From NCBI RefSeq assembly GCF_024642085.1, contig NZ_JAHEBV010000012.1, positions 1 through 64,000 of the forward strand: a stretch of 64,000 nucleotides of DNA, in the 5' to 3' direction. Positions 27,552 through 36,322 of this stretch are shown here, piece by piece; within the stretch, counting starts at the first letter, position 1, and every line of letters begins with the position of its first letter. The notes below the pieces were generated by a model. That model made no database searches and was not told the DNA's origin. It worked only from the letters and a program-made list of their open reading frames with translations. Made by a program: the position numbers and the translations under genes. The stretch is from Novosphingobium sp. GTDB lineage: Bacteria > Pseudomonadota > Alphaproteobacteria > Sphingomonadales > Sphingomonadaceae.

Positions 27552-28340
27552 CTAGACAACCCCGCTGTACCATTCGCGCGACAAACCGGCAGCGAGGCGC
27601 GCCGAGTCGTTGAACGGCGGCTTAATGGCACCGGCAAAATGGCGCCGCACCAGGTTTTTCCAAAGGATTTCTGCGGATTCGCGCCGTTCGGAACAAATTG
27701 CGACGAAATGTGTTGATCCCGCCCGCACGTGGCGGATTTCGTCGTCAAGGATTCGCTGCAGGATTCGCGCGCCGGTTTCATCGCCGCCAGAGCGCACCCG
27801 TTCCAGCATCGCCGGGGTCACATCCAGTCCGCGTGCTTCCAGCACCATTGGCACGACTGCCAGCCGCGCAGCGACATCATGAGCGGTTGCAGCGGCTGCT
27901 TCCCACAGCCCGCCGTGAGCGGGCAGCGCGCCGTAGTAGCTGCCCAGCGTGCGCAGCTTGCGGTCGATCAGGGCAAAATGAAGCGCCTCGTCCGCGGCGA
28001 TATCGAGAAAGTCGGAAACGAAGGCGTGCCCGCGTTCCGCGCCGAACCGGCCTGCCATGTCGAGTGCAAGATCAATCGCGACGAACTCGATATGGGCGAT
28101 CGAATGCCACAACGCGATCCGGCTTCGCTGTGATCCGCCCTTGCCGCGCTTGGGCATCTGCGCGGGCAGCAGCAGTTCAGGGCGGTCGGGGCGCCCGGGT
28201 TCGTCGGGCATGGGAGCATCGAACACGAACGCCAGGCGGCCGGCGGCATGATCGCGGGCCAGCGCGCGCGCGGCAAAGATTTTGGTGCGGGGATCGGTTT
28301 CCAGCAGTGCGGCGCGGATTGCTGCGGCCAGGCTGGTCAT
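27552..28340 (-). CDS. DUF455 ferritin-like protein
   Basis: A 262-residue protein of the DUF455 ferritin-like family. It is all-helical, with metal-ligand-type motifs: HSIAHIEFVAIDLALDMAGRF, FLDIAADEALHFALIDRKL and RILDDEIRHVRAGSTHF, which give the E..ExxH pairs of a carboxylate-bridged di-iron site. Relatives act as di-iron enzymes or in tRNA modification (MiaE-like), so an oxygen-dependent oxidase role is plausible. The open frame extends to 28574, but that part overlaps bcp and lacks family similarity. ATG 28340 lies 7 bases past the bcp stop, and the genes run together. Confidence 0.85.
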   Translation of the reverse strand: MTSLAAAIRAALLETDPRTKIFAARALARDHAAGRLAFVFDAPMPDEPGRPDRPELLLPAQMPKRGKGGSQRSRIALWHSIAHIEFVAIDLALDMAGRFGAERGHAFVSDFLDIAADEALHFALIDRKLRTLGSYYGALPAHGGLWEAAAATAHDVAARLAVVPMVLEARGLDVTPAMLERVRSGGDETGARILQRILDDEIRHVRAGSTHFVAICSERRESAEILWKNLVRRHFAGAIKPPFNDSARLAAGLSREWYSGVV

Positions 28341-28347
28341 GCAATGG

Positions 28348-28821
28348 TCACAGCGCGCGCGCTGCCTCCAGCACTTCGGCGGCGTGGCCCTTGACCTTGA
28401 CCTTGTTCCACACCCGCGCAATCCGCCCGTCCGCGCCCACCAGATAGGTGGTGCGGACCATGCCCATATAGGTCCGGCCATAGTTCTGCTTTTCGGTCCA
28501 GATCCGCAAAGCGTCGGACAGACCCCCGGTTTCGGCATCTGACGCAAGCGGCGCGGCAAGGCCGTATTTGGCAATGAATTTCTGATGGCGCGCCGGGGGA
28601 TCCTTGCTCACTCCCAGCAGGGCGGTGTCGGCCCGCGCAAAATCATCCGCCAGCGCGGTAAAATCCTGATTCTCGGTGGTGCAGCCCGGCGTGTCGTCCT
28701 TGGGATAGAAGAACATCACCAGCTTTTGGCCGGCAAAGTCCGCTGGTTTGATCGCCGCGCCATCGGGCGTGGTCAGGGCAATATCGGGCAAGGGATCGCC
28801 GATCCCGGGTAATGCGCTCAT
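28348..28821 (-). CDS. bcp: Thioredoxin-dependent thiol peroxidase Bcp, 1-Cys form
   Basis: A 157-residue peroxiredoxin of the BCP/PrxQ group that reduces peroxides in the cytoplasm. The peroxidatic Cys 47 lies in DDTPGCTTENQDF. The residue five places on, a cysteine in E. coli BCP, is glutamine here, and no other cysteine exists in the protein, so the resolving thiol must come from another molecule. The start overlaps the stop of glnE (ATGA), and DUF455 follows. The start at 28863 in the same frame is inside glnE and is rejected. Confidence 0.92.
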   Translation of the reverse strand: MSALPGIGDPLPDIALTTPDGAAIKPADFAGQKLVMFFYPKDDTPGCTTENQDFTALADDFARADTALLGVSKDPPARHQKFIAKYGLAAPLASDAETGGLSDALRIWTEKQNYGRTYMGMVRTTYLVGADGRIARVWNKVKVKGHAAEVLEAARAL

Positions 28822-31532
28822 CCGTCTATCTCCAGTCGGGTGCCGAAAATGTCCAGCCAGCATGCCGCGATTGTCTGGCGTGCATCAAGCAGGGCATCGG
28901 TCAGGCTGTCCCAATCGCGGCATTGGCACGCCTTGGCAAGCACAGCGCGCGCAGCAGGCGGCGGCAGGGCGGTATCGGGGGCAAGCAGCCGCGCCGCGAT
29001 CAGGAATCGCGCCAGCCGCGCATGGGCGGGGCGGATCGCGGCGGGTAGCAGACCGGCGTTGACCAGCGCGGCCAGAGCGCCGGGAAGATGCGGATCAAGG
29101 CCCACACCTTCGCGCAGTTGCAGATAGTGGGTGATGAACTCCACATCGACCAGGCCGCCGCGCGCCAGCTTGACGTCCAGCGGGCCCTTGGCGGGCTTGT
29201 GCCGGACCATGTCGGCGCGCATCGCCAGGACGTCGGTGTGGAGCCTGGCTGGATCGCGCGGCATGGTGAGGACGCTTTGAACAAGGGCGCTCAAAGCGGC
29301 ACGATCCTGCTCTGGCCCCAGCAAAACCCGCGCCCGGCACAGCGCCATGTGCTCCCACGTCCAGGCCGATTCGCGCTGATAACGGGCGAAACTGTCCAGG
29401 CTGACGGCCAGCGGACCCTGTGCTCCTGATGGCCGCAGGCGCGTATCTATGTCGAATAACGCCCCCTCGGCCGTGGGTACTGACAAAGCACCTATCACTC
29501 TTTGCGCCAGGCGGTTGAAGTACAGCGTTGCCCCGATTGGCCTTTCTCCATCGCTTTCGCCGGACGTCTCGCCGCTGAACACAAACACCAGATCGAGGTC
29601 CGAGGCGTGAGTCAGAATCCCTCCGCCCAGGCGCCCATAACCCATCGCCAGCAGGCGGCTGCCCGCAATCCGGCCGTGCGGGCGCACGAACTCGGCCTCT
29701 GCGGCAGTAGCCAGGACTTGCAGCGCTGCTTCGGCCACCCGGCACAAAGCGGCGCCGATTTCCAGGGGATCGCGCGCGCCTTCGATCAATTGCACGCCCA
29801 GCAGGAAGCGGTGCTCGCCCACCTTGCGGCGCACACTGTCAAGCAGCCTCTCATAATCATCGTCGGCTTCGCCCCGGATCAACAGGGCAGCCAGTTCCTC
29901 AACCGACCCGGGCAATTCAAAGGCGCTGGCGTCGATGAGTGGATCGAGCAGGTCAGCTCGCCGAGCCAACGCATCCGCCAGCGGCGGTGCCAGGCTGAGG
30001 ATCCGGACAAGCAGGTCGATTAGCCCGGGCCGGGCTTCCAGCAACCGGAACAGATTGACCGCGCTGGGCAGGCCCGCCAGCAACTGTTCCCAGCGCAGAA
30101 GCGCGCGATCCGGCTCGGGCGCGGCGGCCAAAGCGCTGAGCAAAGGGTGCCGGATCGCCTCGAATGCTGCGCGCCCGGCATCGCTGCGCAGTGCGCGCAG
30201 CTTGCCCGATTGCCAGCCGGTAATCCGTGCCGCCAGCGCAGCGGTGTTTGTAAATCCAAGCCCCGCCAGCTCAGCTTGCATCGAATCCCCGCGCGGCGAA
30301 GGGGCGGCTTGGAGCCCACCCGAAGGCCGATCGTGCTGGGTGATGAGCCTGTCATAACGGCTGCCGACCGCCTCGGTGATCGCGAACAGCTCTGCAACCA
30401 ACGCCGCTCCGTCTGGTATCCCGTCCAGCCGAGCCACCGCATCGATCGCGGCAGGATCGAGCGGCAAGGCATGGGTCTGCTGATCGGCCACCATTTGCAG
30501 CCGATGCTCGATCTGGCGCAGACGGTCATAGCTTTCGCCCAATAGACGCGCATCTTCGGGATCGATTAAGCCGGCTTCGGCCAGGGCGTCGAGGCTGGCC
30601 CGCGTGCCGCGAAGCCGCAGCGCAGGGTTGCGCCCGCCGTGGATCAACTGGTGAGTCTGGGCATAGAACTCGACCTCGCGGATCCCGCCGCGCCCTTTCT
30701 TGAGGTCGAATCCGGGGCCGGGGTTGGGTGCGCCGGAATGATTGGCGCGGATCTGCTGGGTCAAGCGGCCGATTTCGGCGATTGCGCCAAAATCAAGGCT
30801 CTTGCGCCACACAAAGGGGCGGATCGCGGCAAGGAACGCGTCGCCTGCTGTTACATCCCCCGCGCAGGCCCTCGCCCGGATAAAGGCGGCCCGCTCCCAT
30901 GCCAGGGCAGAGCTTTCGTAGTGAGTCAGCGCGGCATCGATCGGAATTGCCAAGGGGCTTACTTCTGAGGCCGGACGCAGCCGCAGGTCGACGCGGAAGA
31001 CATAGCCTTCAGCATCGACATGGCTCATGGTTTGAATCAGCGTGCGGGCAATGCGCTGTGCCGCCTCCCCCGGCTCGTCCCGTTCGCGGCGTGGCAGCAG
31101 GGCGGGGTCGTAAAGCAGGATCGGATCGATATCCGAACTGTAGTTGAGTTCTTCCGCCCCGTGCTTGCCCAGCGCGAGAGCTAGGAAACCGGCCGGCTCG
31201 GCATCAGGCACCCGCGCACGGATCGCATCGCCAATCGCAGCGTCCAATGCGTGATCGGCAAAGGCTGACAGTTCGCCGGTAACCCGCAGCAAGGGCAGCG
31301 CACCGGCCAGATCGCCTATTGCAAGAGCCATCGCCAGCGCCAGCTTTTCGCGGCGCAAGGCGGTCGGTATATCAGGCGCGTTGTGCCCCGCTGCGCGGGC
31401 CCATTCCAGCGCGTCCTCCATACTGCCAGCGGTTAGCAGTTTTTCGAGTTCTGGAAGCCGGTCCAGCCCGCGGCACAGGTATGGCGCGTGATCGCGCGCG
31501 CGGGCCAGCGCTCCGGTCCATTGGGCGGTCAT
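28818..31532 (-). CDS. glnE: Bifunctional glutamine synthetase adenylyltransferase/adenylyl-removing enzyme
   Basis: A 904-residue GlnE that adds or removes AMP on glutamine synthetase in response to PII. It has two nucleotidyltransferase domains. The N-terminal one carries HGAEELNYSSDIDPILLYD (deadenylylation). The C-terminal one carries GYGRLGGGILTHASDLDLVFVF (adenylylation), and both keep the DxD metal site. The linker GlnD_UR-like regions include KGRGGIREVEFYAQTHQLIHGG and LARGGLVDVEFITHYLQL. It is a little shorter than in E. coli. It is first of the glnE-bcp-DUF455 run. Confidence 0.95.
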   Translation of the reverse strand: MTAQWTGALARARDHAPYLCRGLDRLPELEKLLTAGSMEDALEWARAAGHNAPDIPTALRREKLALAMALAIGDLAGALPLLRVTGELSAFADHALDAAIGDAIRARVPDAEPAGFLALALGKHGAEELNYSSDIDPILLYDPALLPRRERDEPGEAAQRIARTLIQTMSHVDAEGYVFRVDLRLRPASEVSPLAIPIDAALTHYESSALAWERAAFIRARACAGDVTAGDAFLAAIRPFVWRKSLDFGAIAEIGRLTQQIRANHSGAPNPGPGFDLKKGRGGIREVEFYAQTHQLIHGGRNPALRLRGTRASLDALAEAGLIDPEDARLLGESYDRLRQIEHRLQMVADQQTHALPLDPAAIDAVARLDGIPDGAALVAELFAITEAVGSRYDRLITQHDRPSGGLQAAPSPRGDSMQAELAGLGFTNTAALAARITGWQSGKLRALRSDAGRAAFEAIRHPLLSALAAAPEPDRALLRWEQLLAGLPSAVNLFRLLEARPGLIDLLVRILSLAPPLADALARRADLLDPLIDASAFELPGSVEELAALLIRGEADDDYERLLDSVRRKVGEHRFLLGVQLIEGARDPLEIGAALCRVAEAALQVLATAAEAEFVRPHGRIAGSRLLAMGYGRLGGGILTHASDLDLVFVFSGETSGESDGERPIGATLYFNRLAQRVIGALSVPTAEGALFDIDTRLRPSGAQGPLAVSLDSFARYQRESAWTWEHMALCRARVLLGPEQDRAALSALVQSVLTMPRDPARLHTDVLAMRADMVRHKPAKGPLDVKLARGGLVDVEFITHYLQLREGVGLDPHLPGALAALVNAGLLPAAIRPAHARLARFLIAARLLAPDTALPPPAARAVLAKACQCRDWDSLTDALLDARQTIAACWLDIFGTRLEIDG

Positions 31533-31643
31533 AGCCCTGCGATGCCCGGTCCCGCTCCGGCAAGCAAGCGGAACGCGCGCTTGCGGGGCGGCGGCGGCTC
31601 TGCCACATCGCCAGTTAATCCGCTGAATACCTAGGGGCAGTCC

Positions 31644-33305
31644 GTGTTTTCCATATCCTCCCGCCTGATCGCCGTGTGCTGCGCATCATCAATCCTTGCT
31701 GCAAGCGCACTTGCCAAGCCTGTGCCCCAGGCTCCGCCAATATCGATCGCGACGTTGGAAGATGTTACGCGCACCCTTTCATCCGATGTTTTTGACGGGC
31801 GCGGCCCCGGCACCCCGGCCGAAGACCGGACGATCACGCTGATCATTGACCGGTTCAAGGCCGCGGGCCTCAGGCCCGGCAACAAGGGTCGCTGGCTGCA
31901 GGACGTGCCCACCGTGATTGTCGAGGCGCAGAACATGAGCCCGCTAACTGTCAAGGCCGGAGGTCTGGTGCTGAACTTTGCCTACGGCACCGACTATGTC
32001 GCGGGATCATACCGGGTCGTACCGAAAACAGCACTCGTCGACGCGCCGCTGGTCTTTGTCGGTTACGGCATCAACGCCCCTGAACTGGGCTGGAACGATT
32101 ATGCCGGAATCGACATGACGGGCAAGATCGCGGTGATCCTGGTCAATGATCCCGATTACGAGATGAGTGATGAAACTGGTCCATTCAAGGGACGAAGGAT
32201 GACCTATTACGGTCGCTGGCGCTACAAGTTCGAGGAAGCAGCCCGGCAGGGCGCAGCCGGCGCACTGATCGTTCACGACACCTTTCCTGCCGCCTATGGC
32301 TGGCAGGTCGTTCAATCCAGCTGGACCGGCAAGCAGAAGTACGTCCAAAGCGCCAAAGGCGGGATGGATCAGACCGCCGCCAACGGCTGGATGCAAAAGC
32401 CGGTGGCCGAAGCAATCTTCAAGGCCGGTGGGCAAGATTTTGCGATGCTTAGCACGGCCGCCAAGCAAAAGGGCTTTAAACCGGTGATGCTTGGTGCCAG
32501 TGCCAGCCTGTCGTTCGACAACGCGATCGAACGGGCAACTTCGCACAACGTCATAGGGATTCAGCCGGGCAAGGCGCGTCCCGGAGAGTATGTGCTCTAT
32601 ACCGCTCATTGGGATCATCTGGGCCGTTGCAAAGCCAACGCCAAGGGCGACAACATTTGTAACGGCGCGATCGACAACGCCACGGGGATTGCGGCATTGA
32701 CCGCCTTGGCCGAGGCCAGTCGAAGAGCTGGCGCAGCTGCCCGCAGTCAGGTTTTCCTGGCAGTGACGCTCGAGGAATCAGGCTTGCTGGGCAGCGAGTT
32801 CTACGCCGCCAACCCTATCTACCCGCTGTCCAGGACCGTTGGCGGGGTCAATATGGATGCGCTACTGCCGGGTAGCCCGTCGCGTGATGTGACCGTGACC
32901 GGAGGCGACAAGTCTGATCTCACGGCAATCCTAAAGCGCGTTGCGGAGGGCATGGGCATGACCATTACCGGTGAAGATCATCCCGAACGGGGTTATTACT
33001 ACCGTTCCGATCACTTCAGCTTTGCCAAGCGCGGGGTGCCGATGTTCTCGGTCGAGCGGGGCAGCGACTGGATCAAAGGCGGCAAGGGGGCCGGGCGCGC
33101 CGCGGCAGAGCAATACAGCGCTGTCGACTATCACCAGCCGAGCGATGAATACCATGCCGACTGGGACTGGTCGGGCCCGCAGCAGGACGTTACGCTTTAC
33201 TATCGCCTGGGTCGGGCCTTGGCCGACAGCAAGGCGTGGCCCACCTGGTACAAGACTGACGAGTTCCGTCTGATCCGCGACAAGAGCCTGGCGGGCGGAA
33301 GGTAG
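31644..33305 (+). CDS. M28 family zinc peptidase with PA-type insert
   Basis: A 553-residue secreted or periplasmic aminopeptidase. The signal peptide is about 1-24 (SSILAASALAKPVP). A PA-like insert with VFVGYGINAPELGWNDYAGIDMTGKIAVILVND precedes the zinc domain. The di-zinc ligands are in place: His-Asp in HWDHLGRC, Asp in AIDNATGIAAL, Glu-Glu in LEESGLLGSEFYA, Asp in GVNMDALL and His in SDHFSFAKRG. The start is GTG 31644 after AGGGGCAG. The agmatine deiminase gene follows 7 bases later, so both are co-transcribed. Confidence 0.92.
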   Translation: MFSISSRLIAVCCASSILAASALAKPVPQAPPISIATLEDVTRTLSSDVFDGRGPGTPAEDRTITLIIDRFKAAGLRPGNKGRWLQDVPTVIVEAQNMSPLTVKAGGLVLNFAYGTDYVAGSYRVVPKTALVDAPLVFVGYGINAPELGWNDYAGIDMTGKIAVILVNDPDYEMSDETGPFKGRRMTYYGRWRYKFEEAARQGAAGALIVHDTFPAAYGWQVVQSSWTGKQKYVQSAKGGMDQTAANGWMQKPVAEAIFKAGGQDFAMLSTAAKQKGFKPVMLGASASLSFDNAIERATSHNVIGIQPGKARPGEYVLYTAHWDHLGRCKANAKGDNICNGAIDNATGIAALTALAEASRRAGAAARSQVFLAVTLEESGLLGSEFYAANPIYPLSRTVGGVNMDALLPGSPSRDVTVTGGDKSDLTAILKRVAEGMGMTITGEDHPERGYYYRSDHFSFAKRGVPMFSVERGSDWIKGGKGAGRAAAEQYSAVDYHQPSDEYHADWDWSGPQQDVTLYYRLGRALADSKAWPTWYKTDEFRLIRDKSLAGGR

Positions 33306-33312
33306 ATATCTG

Positions 33313-34293
33313 GTGACCGTGTTTATGCCGCCCGAATGGCACCCGCAGCGCTGGCTGTGGATCGGCTTTCCCCACGACGCAGAGGAGTGGCCAGGGTTCC
33401 TGACCCGCGCGCAGGAACAGATCGCCGCCTTTGCCAGTGCCGTGGCGGACAGCGGGCAGGACGTGCGGCTGATCGTGCGCAATGCGGTCAATGCGGCGCG
33501 GGCGCGGCAACTGTGTTCGGCGGCGGTCAGGCTTGAGGTGCGGCGCTACGGCGACGTATGGCTGCGCGATACCGGGCCGCTGGTAGTGCGTCATAACGGC
33601 GAGATGATTGCCCGGCGCTTTGGTTTCAACGGCTGGGGCGGCAAATACCTGATGGACGGCGACCAGGAAATCGGCGCGGAACTGGCTGAAAGCGCCGGTC
33701 TGCCCGTGCGGACTGCCGACTGGATCCTGGAAGGTGGTGCACTGGACGGAGATGGCACGGGACTGGTCGTAACGACCGAGCAATGTCTGCTCAACCCCAA
33801 CCGCAACCCTGCGCTTTCGCGCAGCGAACTGGAAGCCCGGCTGGCGCGCGACCTTGGGTTCAGCCGTGTGATGTGGCTGGGTGACGGGCTGATCAACGAC
33901 CATACTGATGGGCATGTCGACAACCTTGCCCGTTTTGTTGCGCCAGACGTGCTCGCTTTGCCGCGCGCCACTGGAAGGGATGATCCGAACGCTGCGATCT
34001 ATGCCGATGCTAAGGCCCGCGCCGAAGCGTTTGGGGTGCATGTGCGCGAAGTACCTTCGCCCGGCCGGGTCGAAAGCGAAAGCGGGCGTATCGAACCGGC
34101 GAGCTATATGAACTTTGCAATTACATCGAAGCTGGTGATAGTACCGACCTATGGCACGGCCCATGACAGTGACGGCGTGGCCGCTGTGCAGGACCTGTTT
34201 CCAGATCGCCTGGTAATCGGCATGATGGCCGATGCCGTACTGGCTGGTGGCGGCAGTTTTCACTGTGCCAGCCAACAGATGCCTGCCCTGTGA
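33313..34293 (+). CDS. aguA: Agmatine deiminase
   Basis: A 326-residue guanidino-group-modifying enzyme that hydrolyses agmatine to N-carbamoylputrescine and ammonia. The substrate-binding VWLRDTGPLVV is present, as are EGGALDGDGTGLVVTTEQCLLNPNRNP, LGDGLINDHTDGHVDNLARF and the catalytic cysteine in GGGSFHCASQQMPAL. Start GTG 33313 lies 10 bases after GGAAGG. It is somewhat shorter than the ~345-370 usual. The usual partner, N-carbamoylputrescine amidase (aguB), is not adjacent. A DUF2334 gene overlaps its stop (GTGA). Confidence 0.92.
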   Translation: MTVFMPPEWHPQRWLWIGFPHDAEEWPGFLTRAQEQIAAFASAVADSGQDVRLIVRNAVNAARARQLCSAAVRLEVRRYGDVWLRDTGPLVVRHNGEMIARRFGFNGWGGKYLMDGDQEIGAELAESAGLPVRTADWILEGGALDGDGTGLVVTTEQCLLNPNRNPALSRSELEARLARDLGFSRVMWLGDGLINDHTDGHVDNLARFVAPDVLALPRATGRDDPNAAIYADAKARAEAFGVHVREVPSPGRVESESGRIEPASYMNFAITSKLVIVPTYGTAHDSDGVAAVQDLFPDRLVIGMMADAVLAGGGSFHCASQQMPAL

Positions 34294-35030
34294 GCAAAGT
34301 TCTCCTCGCCTCGATCCACGATGTTGGCCCCCGGTTTGAGCGAGAGGTTGATCAGCTCGCCGATCAGCTCGGACGCATTCTGGGTGGGCCGCGGTTTGCC
34401 ATGCTGGTGGTCGCCGATCACTGGAGCGAGGCGCCGTTGGCCCAGGCCAAGGCGTTTCAGGCGAAACTACGCAGCTGGTCCGATGCGGGCGTCGAAATGT
34501 TCGTCCACGGCTGGTTCCACAAGGATCTGGTCCGGCACAGAGGCGCCGCCTCGTTCAAAGCCAAGCACATGACCGCGGGCGAGGGCGAGTTTTTGGGCCT
34601 GTCCGAAACCGAGGCGGCGGCGCGCATGGCCGATGGGAAAGCCTTGATCGAAGATATCATCGGGCGCCCGGCGGCTGGCTTCATCGCCCCGGCATGGCTC
34701 TACGGAGCAGGCGCACGCGCAGCCCTGGCAAGCAGCGGCTTTGCCCTGGCCGAAGACCATTTTCGAGTCTGGCAGCCACAGTCGGGCGAGGTGCTGGCCA
34801 AGGGCCCGGTCATCACCTGGGCCAGCCGCAGCAAAGGGCGGCAGCTGTCATCACGTTTTTTCGCAGGCCTCGCACGCGGCGCCCTGCACTCACAGCGGGT
34901 GGTGCGTGTTGCGGTTCACCCAGGCGATACGACCGTACCGGCGCTTATCGGGAGTATCGAGGCAACCTTCAGGGCCTTCGCCGCGCGCCGACCGGCTGGA
35001 CGCTATGGGGATTTGCTGCCCGTCAATTGA
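34290..35030 (+). CDS. DUF2334 polysaccharide deacetylase-like protein
   Basis: 246 residues with the NodB-like barrel of DUF2334. SIHDVGPRFEREVDQL gives the metal-site Asp, FVHGWFHKD gives His residues of the second motif, and FIAPAWLYGAGARAALASSGF is the typical C-terminal arm. Members are presumed carbohydrate or glycolipid deacetylases with no fixed substrate. It has no signal peptide, so it should act in the cytoplasm. It overlaps aguA by GTGA and its end overlaps a convergent glycosyltransferase gene by 28 bases. The neighbouring glycosyltransferases suggest a shared glycoconjugate pathway (inference). Confidence 0.85.
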   Translation: MSKVLLASIHDVGPRFEREVDQLADQLGRILGGPRFAMLVVADHWSEAPLAQAKAFQAKLRSWSDAGVEMFVHGWFHKDLVRHRGAASFKAKHMTAGEGEFLGLSETEAAARMADGKALIEDIIGRPAAGFIAPAWLYGAGARAALASSGFALAEDHFRVWQPQSGEVLAKGPVITWASRSKGRQLSSRFFAGLARGALHSQRVVRVAVHPGDTTVPALIGSIEATFRAFAARRPAGRYGDLLPVN

Positions 35031-36115
35031 TCGAACTGCGCCAGATAAGCGTGCGCTGATGCTCCGTAGCGGCTAGGTTCAACTGCGGCTCTAAGCCGTT
35101 CGTTCGAAGCCGGAGGGGTGGTTAGCTGGGCTTCAAGTGCGGCAGCTATTGCTGCCGGGCTGCGGCCAGCGACAAGACGGCCAAGCTGTTCGTCATGAAG
35201 CAATTCACGCAGAAAATAAGAACAATCTGTGCTGACCACTGGCAGGCCGCGAGCCAAAGCCTCGACCGCCACGGCCGGTCCGCCTTCATAGAGGGACGTT
35301 ATAAGCAGCACATCAGCGGCATCCAGAGCGGCGGTCACGTCGGCCACGAAACCGGGAAGCGCGACCGTGTCTTCAAGGGCCAGACGCTTGACTTCGGCTT
35401 GTATCTGCGCGCGCAGATATCCTTCGCCCAGTACAGTCAGATGCGCTGCGATCCGCTGCTGCAGGGCTTTCAAGACACGCAGCGCCAGTAGCACGTCCTT
35501 TTGCGGCTCCAGCCGACCAATCAGCAGGATGCGGGCCGGTCCCAGACTGCGGCGGCGATCTCGCATCGGCTGGACGGGCGCGGTATCGGGCACGTTGGGA
35601 TCGATGATCGTGACAACGCGGCTGCCCGGCGCCATGCGGCGATGCTCCGCCTCCAGGCCTTTGTTCATGGCCACCACCATGTCGATTGGCGCGAAATAAC
35701 GCGGTAGCAGCCTGGTCGCCCTGGCCAAAAACCCCACTATCCCGCCGGGCAGCATCGGATTGCTGATCTTGGCAACGATTGGGGTGCGGGGCAATGCGCG
35801 TTTCAGCGCGCGGGCCAGGATGAAGTGAAAATTACCGGGAATGAACACCACGTCCGGGGACAGCGCACGGGCTTTGGACTCCATGGCCTTGCCCAGCCAC
35901 AGCCGTGACATGGTGGAGCGCTGCACGGGCGGTGCAAGGACCGAGACCGCTACACCGGCGGGCACGCGCGCGCGCATGGCGCCATGCTCTGCCCCGGCCA
36001 GCAGCGTCACGCGTCGACCCGCGGCGATCCACTGTTCGGCAAGGCGAAAAGCGATAACCTCGGTTCCCCCGGCGGAAAAATCGTGGATTGGGATCAGGAT
36101 ATGCTCGGCAGGCAT
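35003..36115 (-). CDS. Family 4 glycosyltransferase
   Basis: A 370-residue GT-B enzyme. The N-terminal acceptor domain opens with HILIPIHDFSAGGTEVIAFRLAEQW. The C-terminal donor domain shows RILLIGRLEPQKDVLLALRVL, LTVLGEGYLRAQIQAEVKRL and an intact E-x7-E in YEGGPAVAVEALARGLPVV. It is alone on its strand, convergent with the DUF2334 gene (28-base overlap) and divergent from the membrane-protein gene at 36323. It is not part of the EPS locus at 1-12684. Substrate is unknown. A glycolipid or glycoconjugate shared with the second GT4 at 37829 is plausible. Confidence 0.9.
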   Translation of the reverse strand: MPAEHILIPIHDFSAGGTEVIAFRLAEQWIAAGRRVTLLAGAEHGAMRARVPAGVAVSVLAPPVQRSTMSRLWLGKAMESKARALSPDVVFIPGNFHFILARALKRALPRTPIVAKISNPMLPGGIVGFLARATRLLPRYFAPIDMVVAMNKGLEAEHRRMAPGSRVVTIIDPNVPDTAPVQPMRDRRRSLGPARILLIGRLEPQKDVLLALRVLKALQQRIAAHLTVLGEGYLRAQIQAEVKRLALEDTVALPGFVADVTAALDAADVLLITSLYEGGPAVAVEALARGLPVVSTDCSYFLRELLHDEQLGRLVAGRSPAAIAAALEAQLTTPPASNERLRAAVEPSRYGASAHAYLAQFDQLTGSKSP

Positions 36116-36322
36116 GGACCGGGGCGATAGCGCCCGCCCTTCCCGCCGGCAAGATAGGGGGCCATGCCTCGGCGCTTCCCTTCAAAGGCGATTTCTGCCA
36201 AGGGGCCGGAACCGAGACGAACGCAACGTGAATCTTCGAGGGAATCTTCTTCGCACGTTTCGTGCGTCAGGCGCTGGGGCTGCGCCGGGCTTGACCGTTC
36301 GCCAGCCAAAGGGCCGCGCTTG

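Noticed and set aside
28341..28574. Longer N-terminus of the DUF455 gene
   Set aside because: The extra 78 codons lie within bcp in another frame and have no family similarity; ATG 28340 is the better start.
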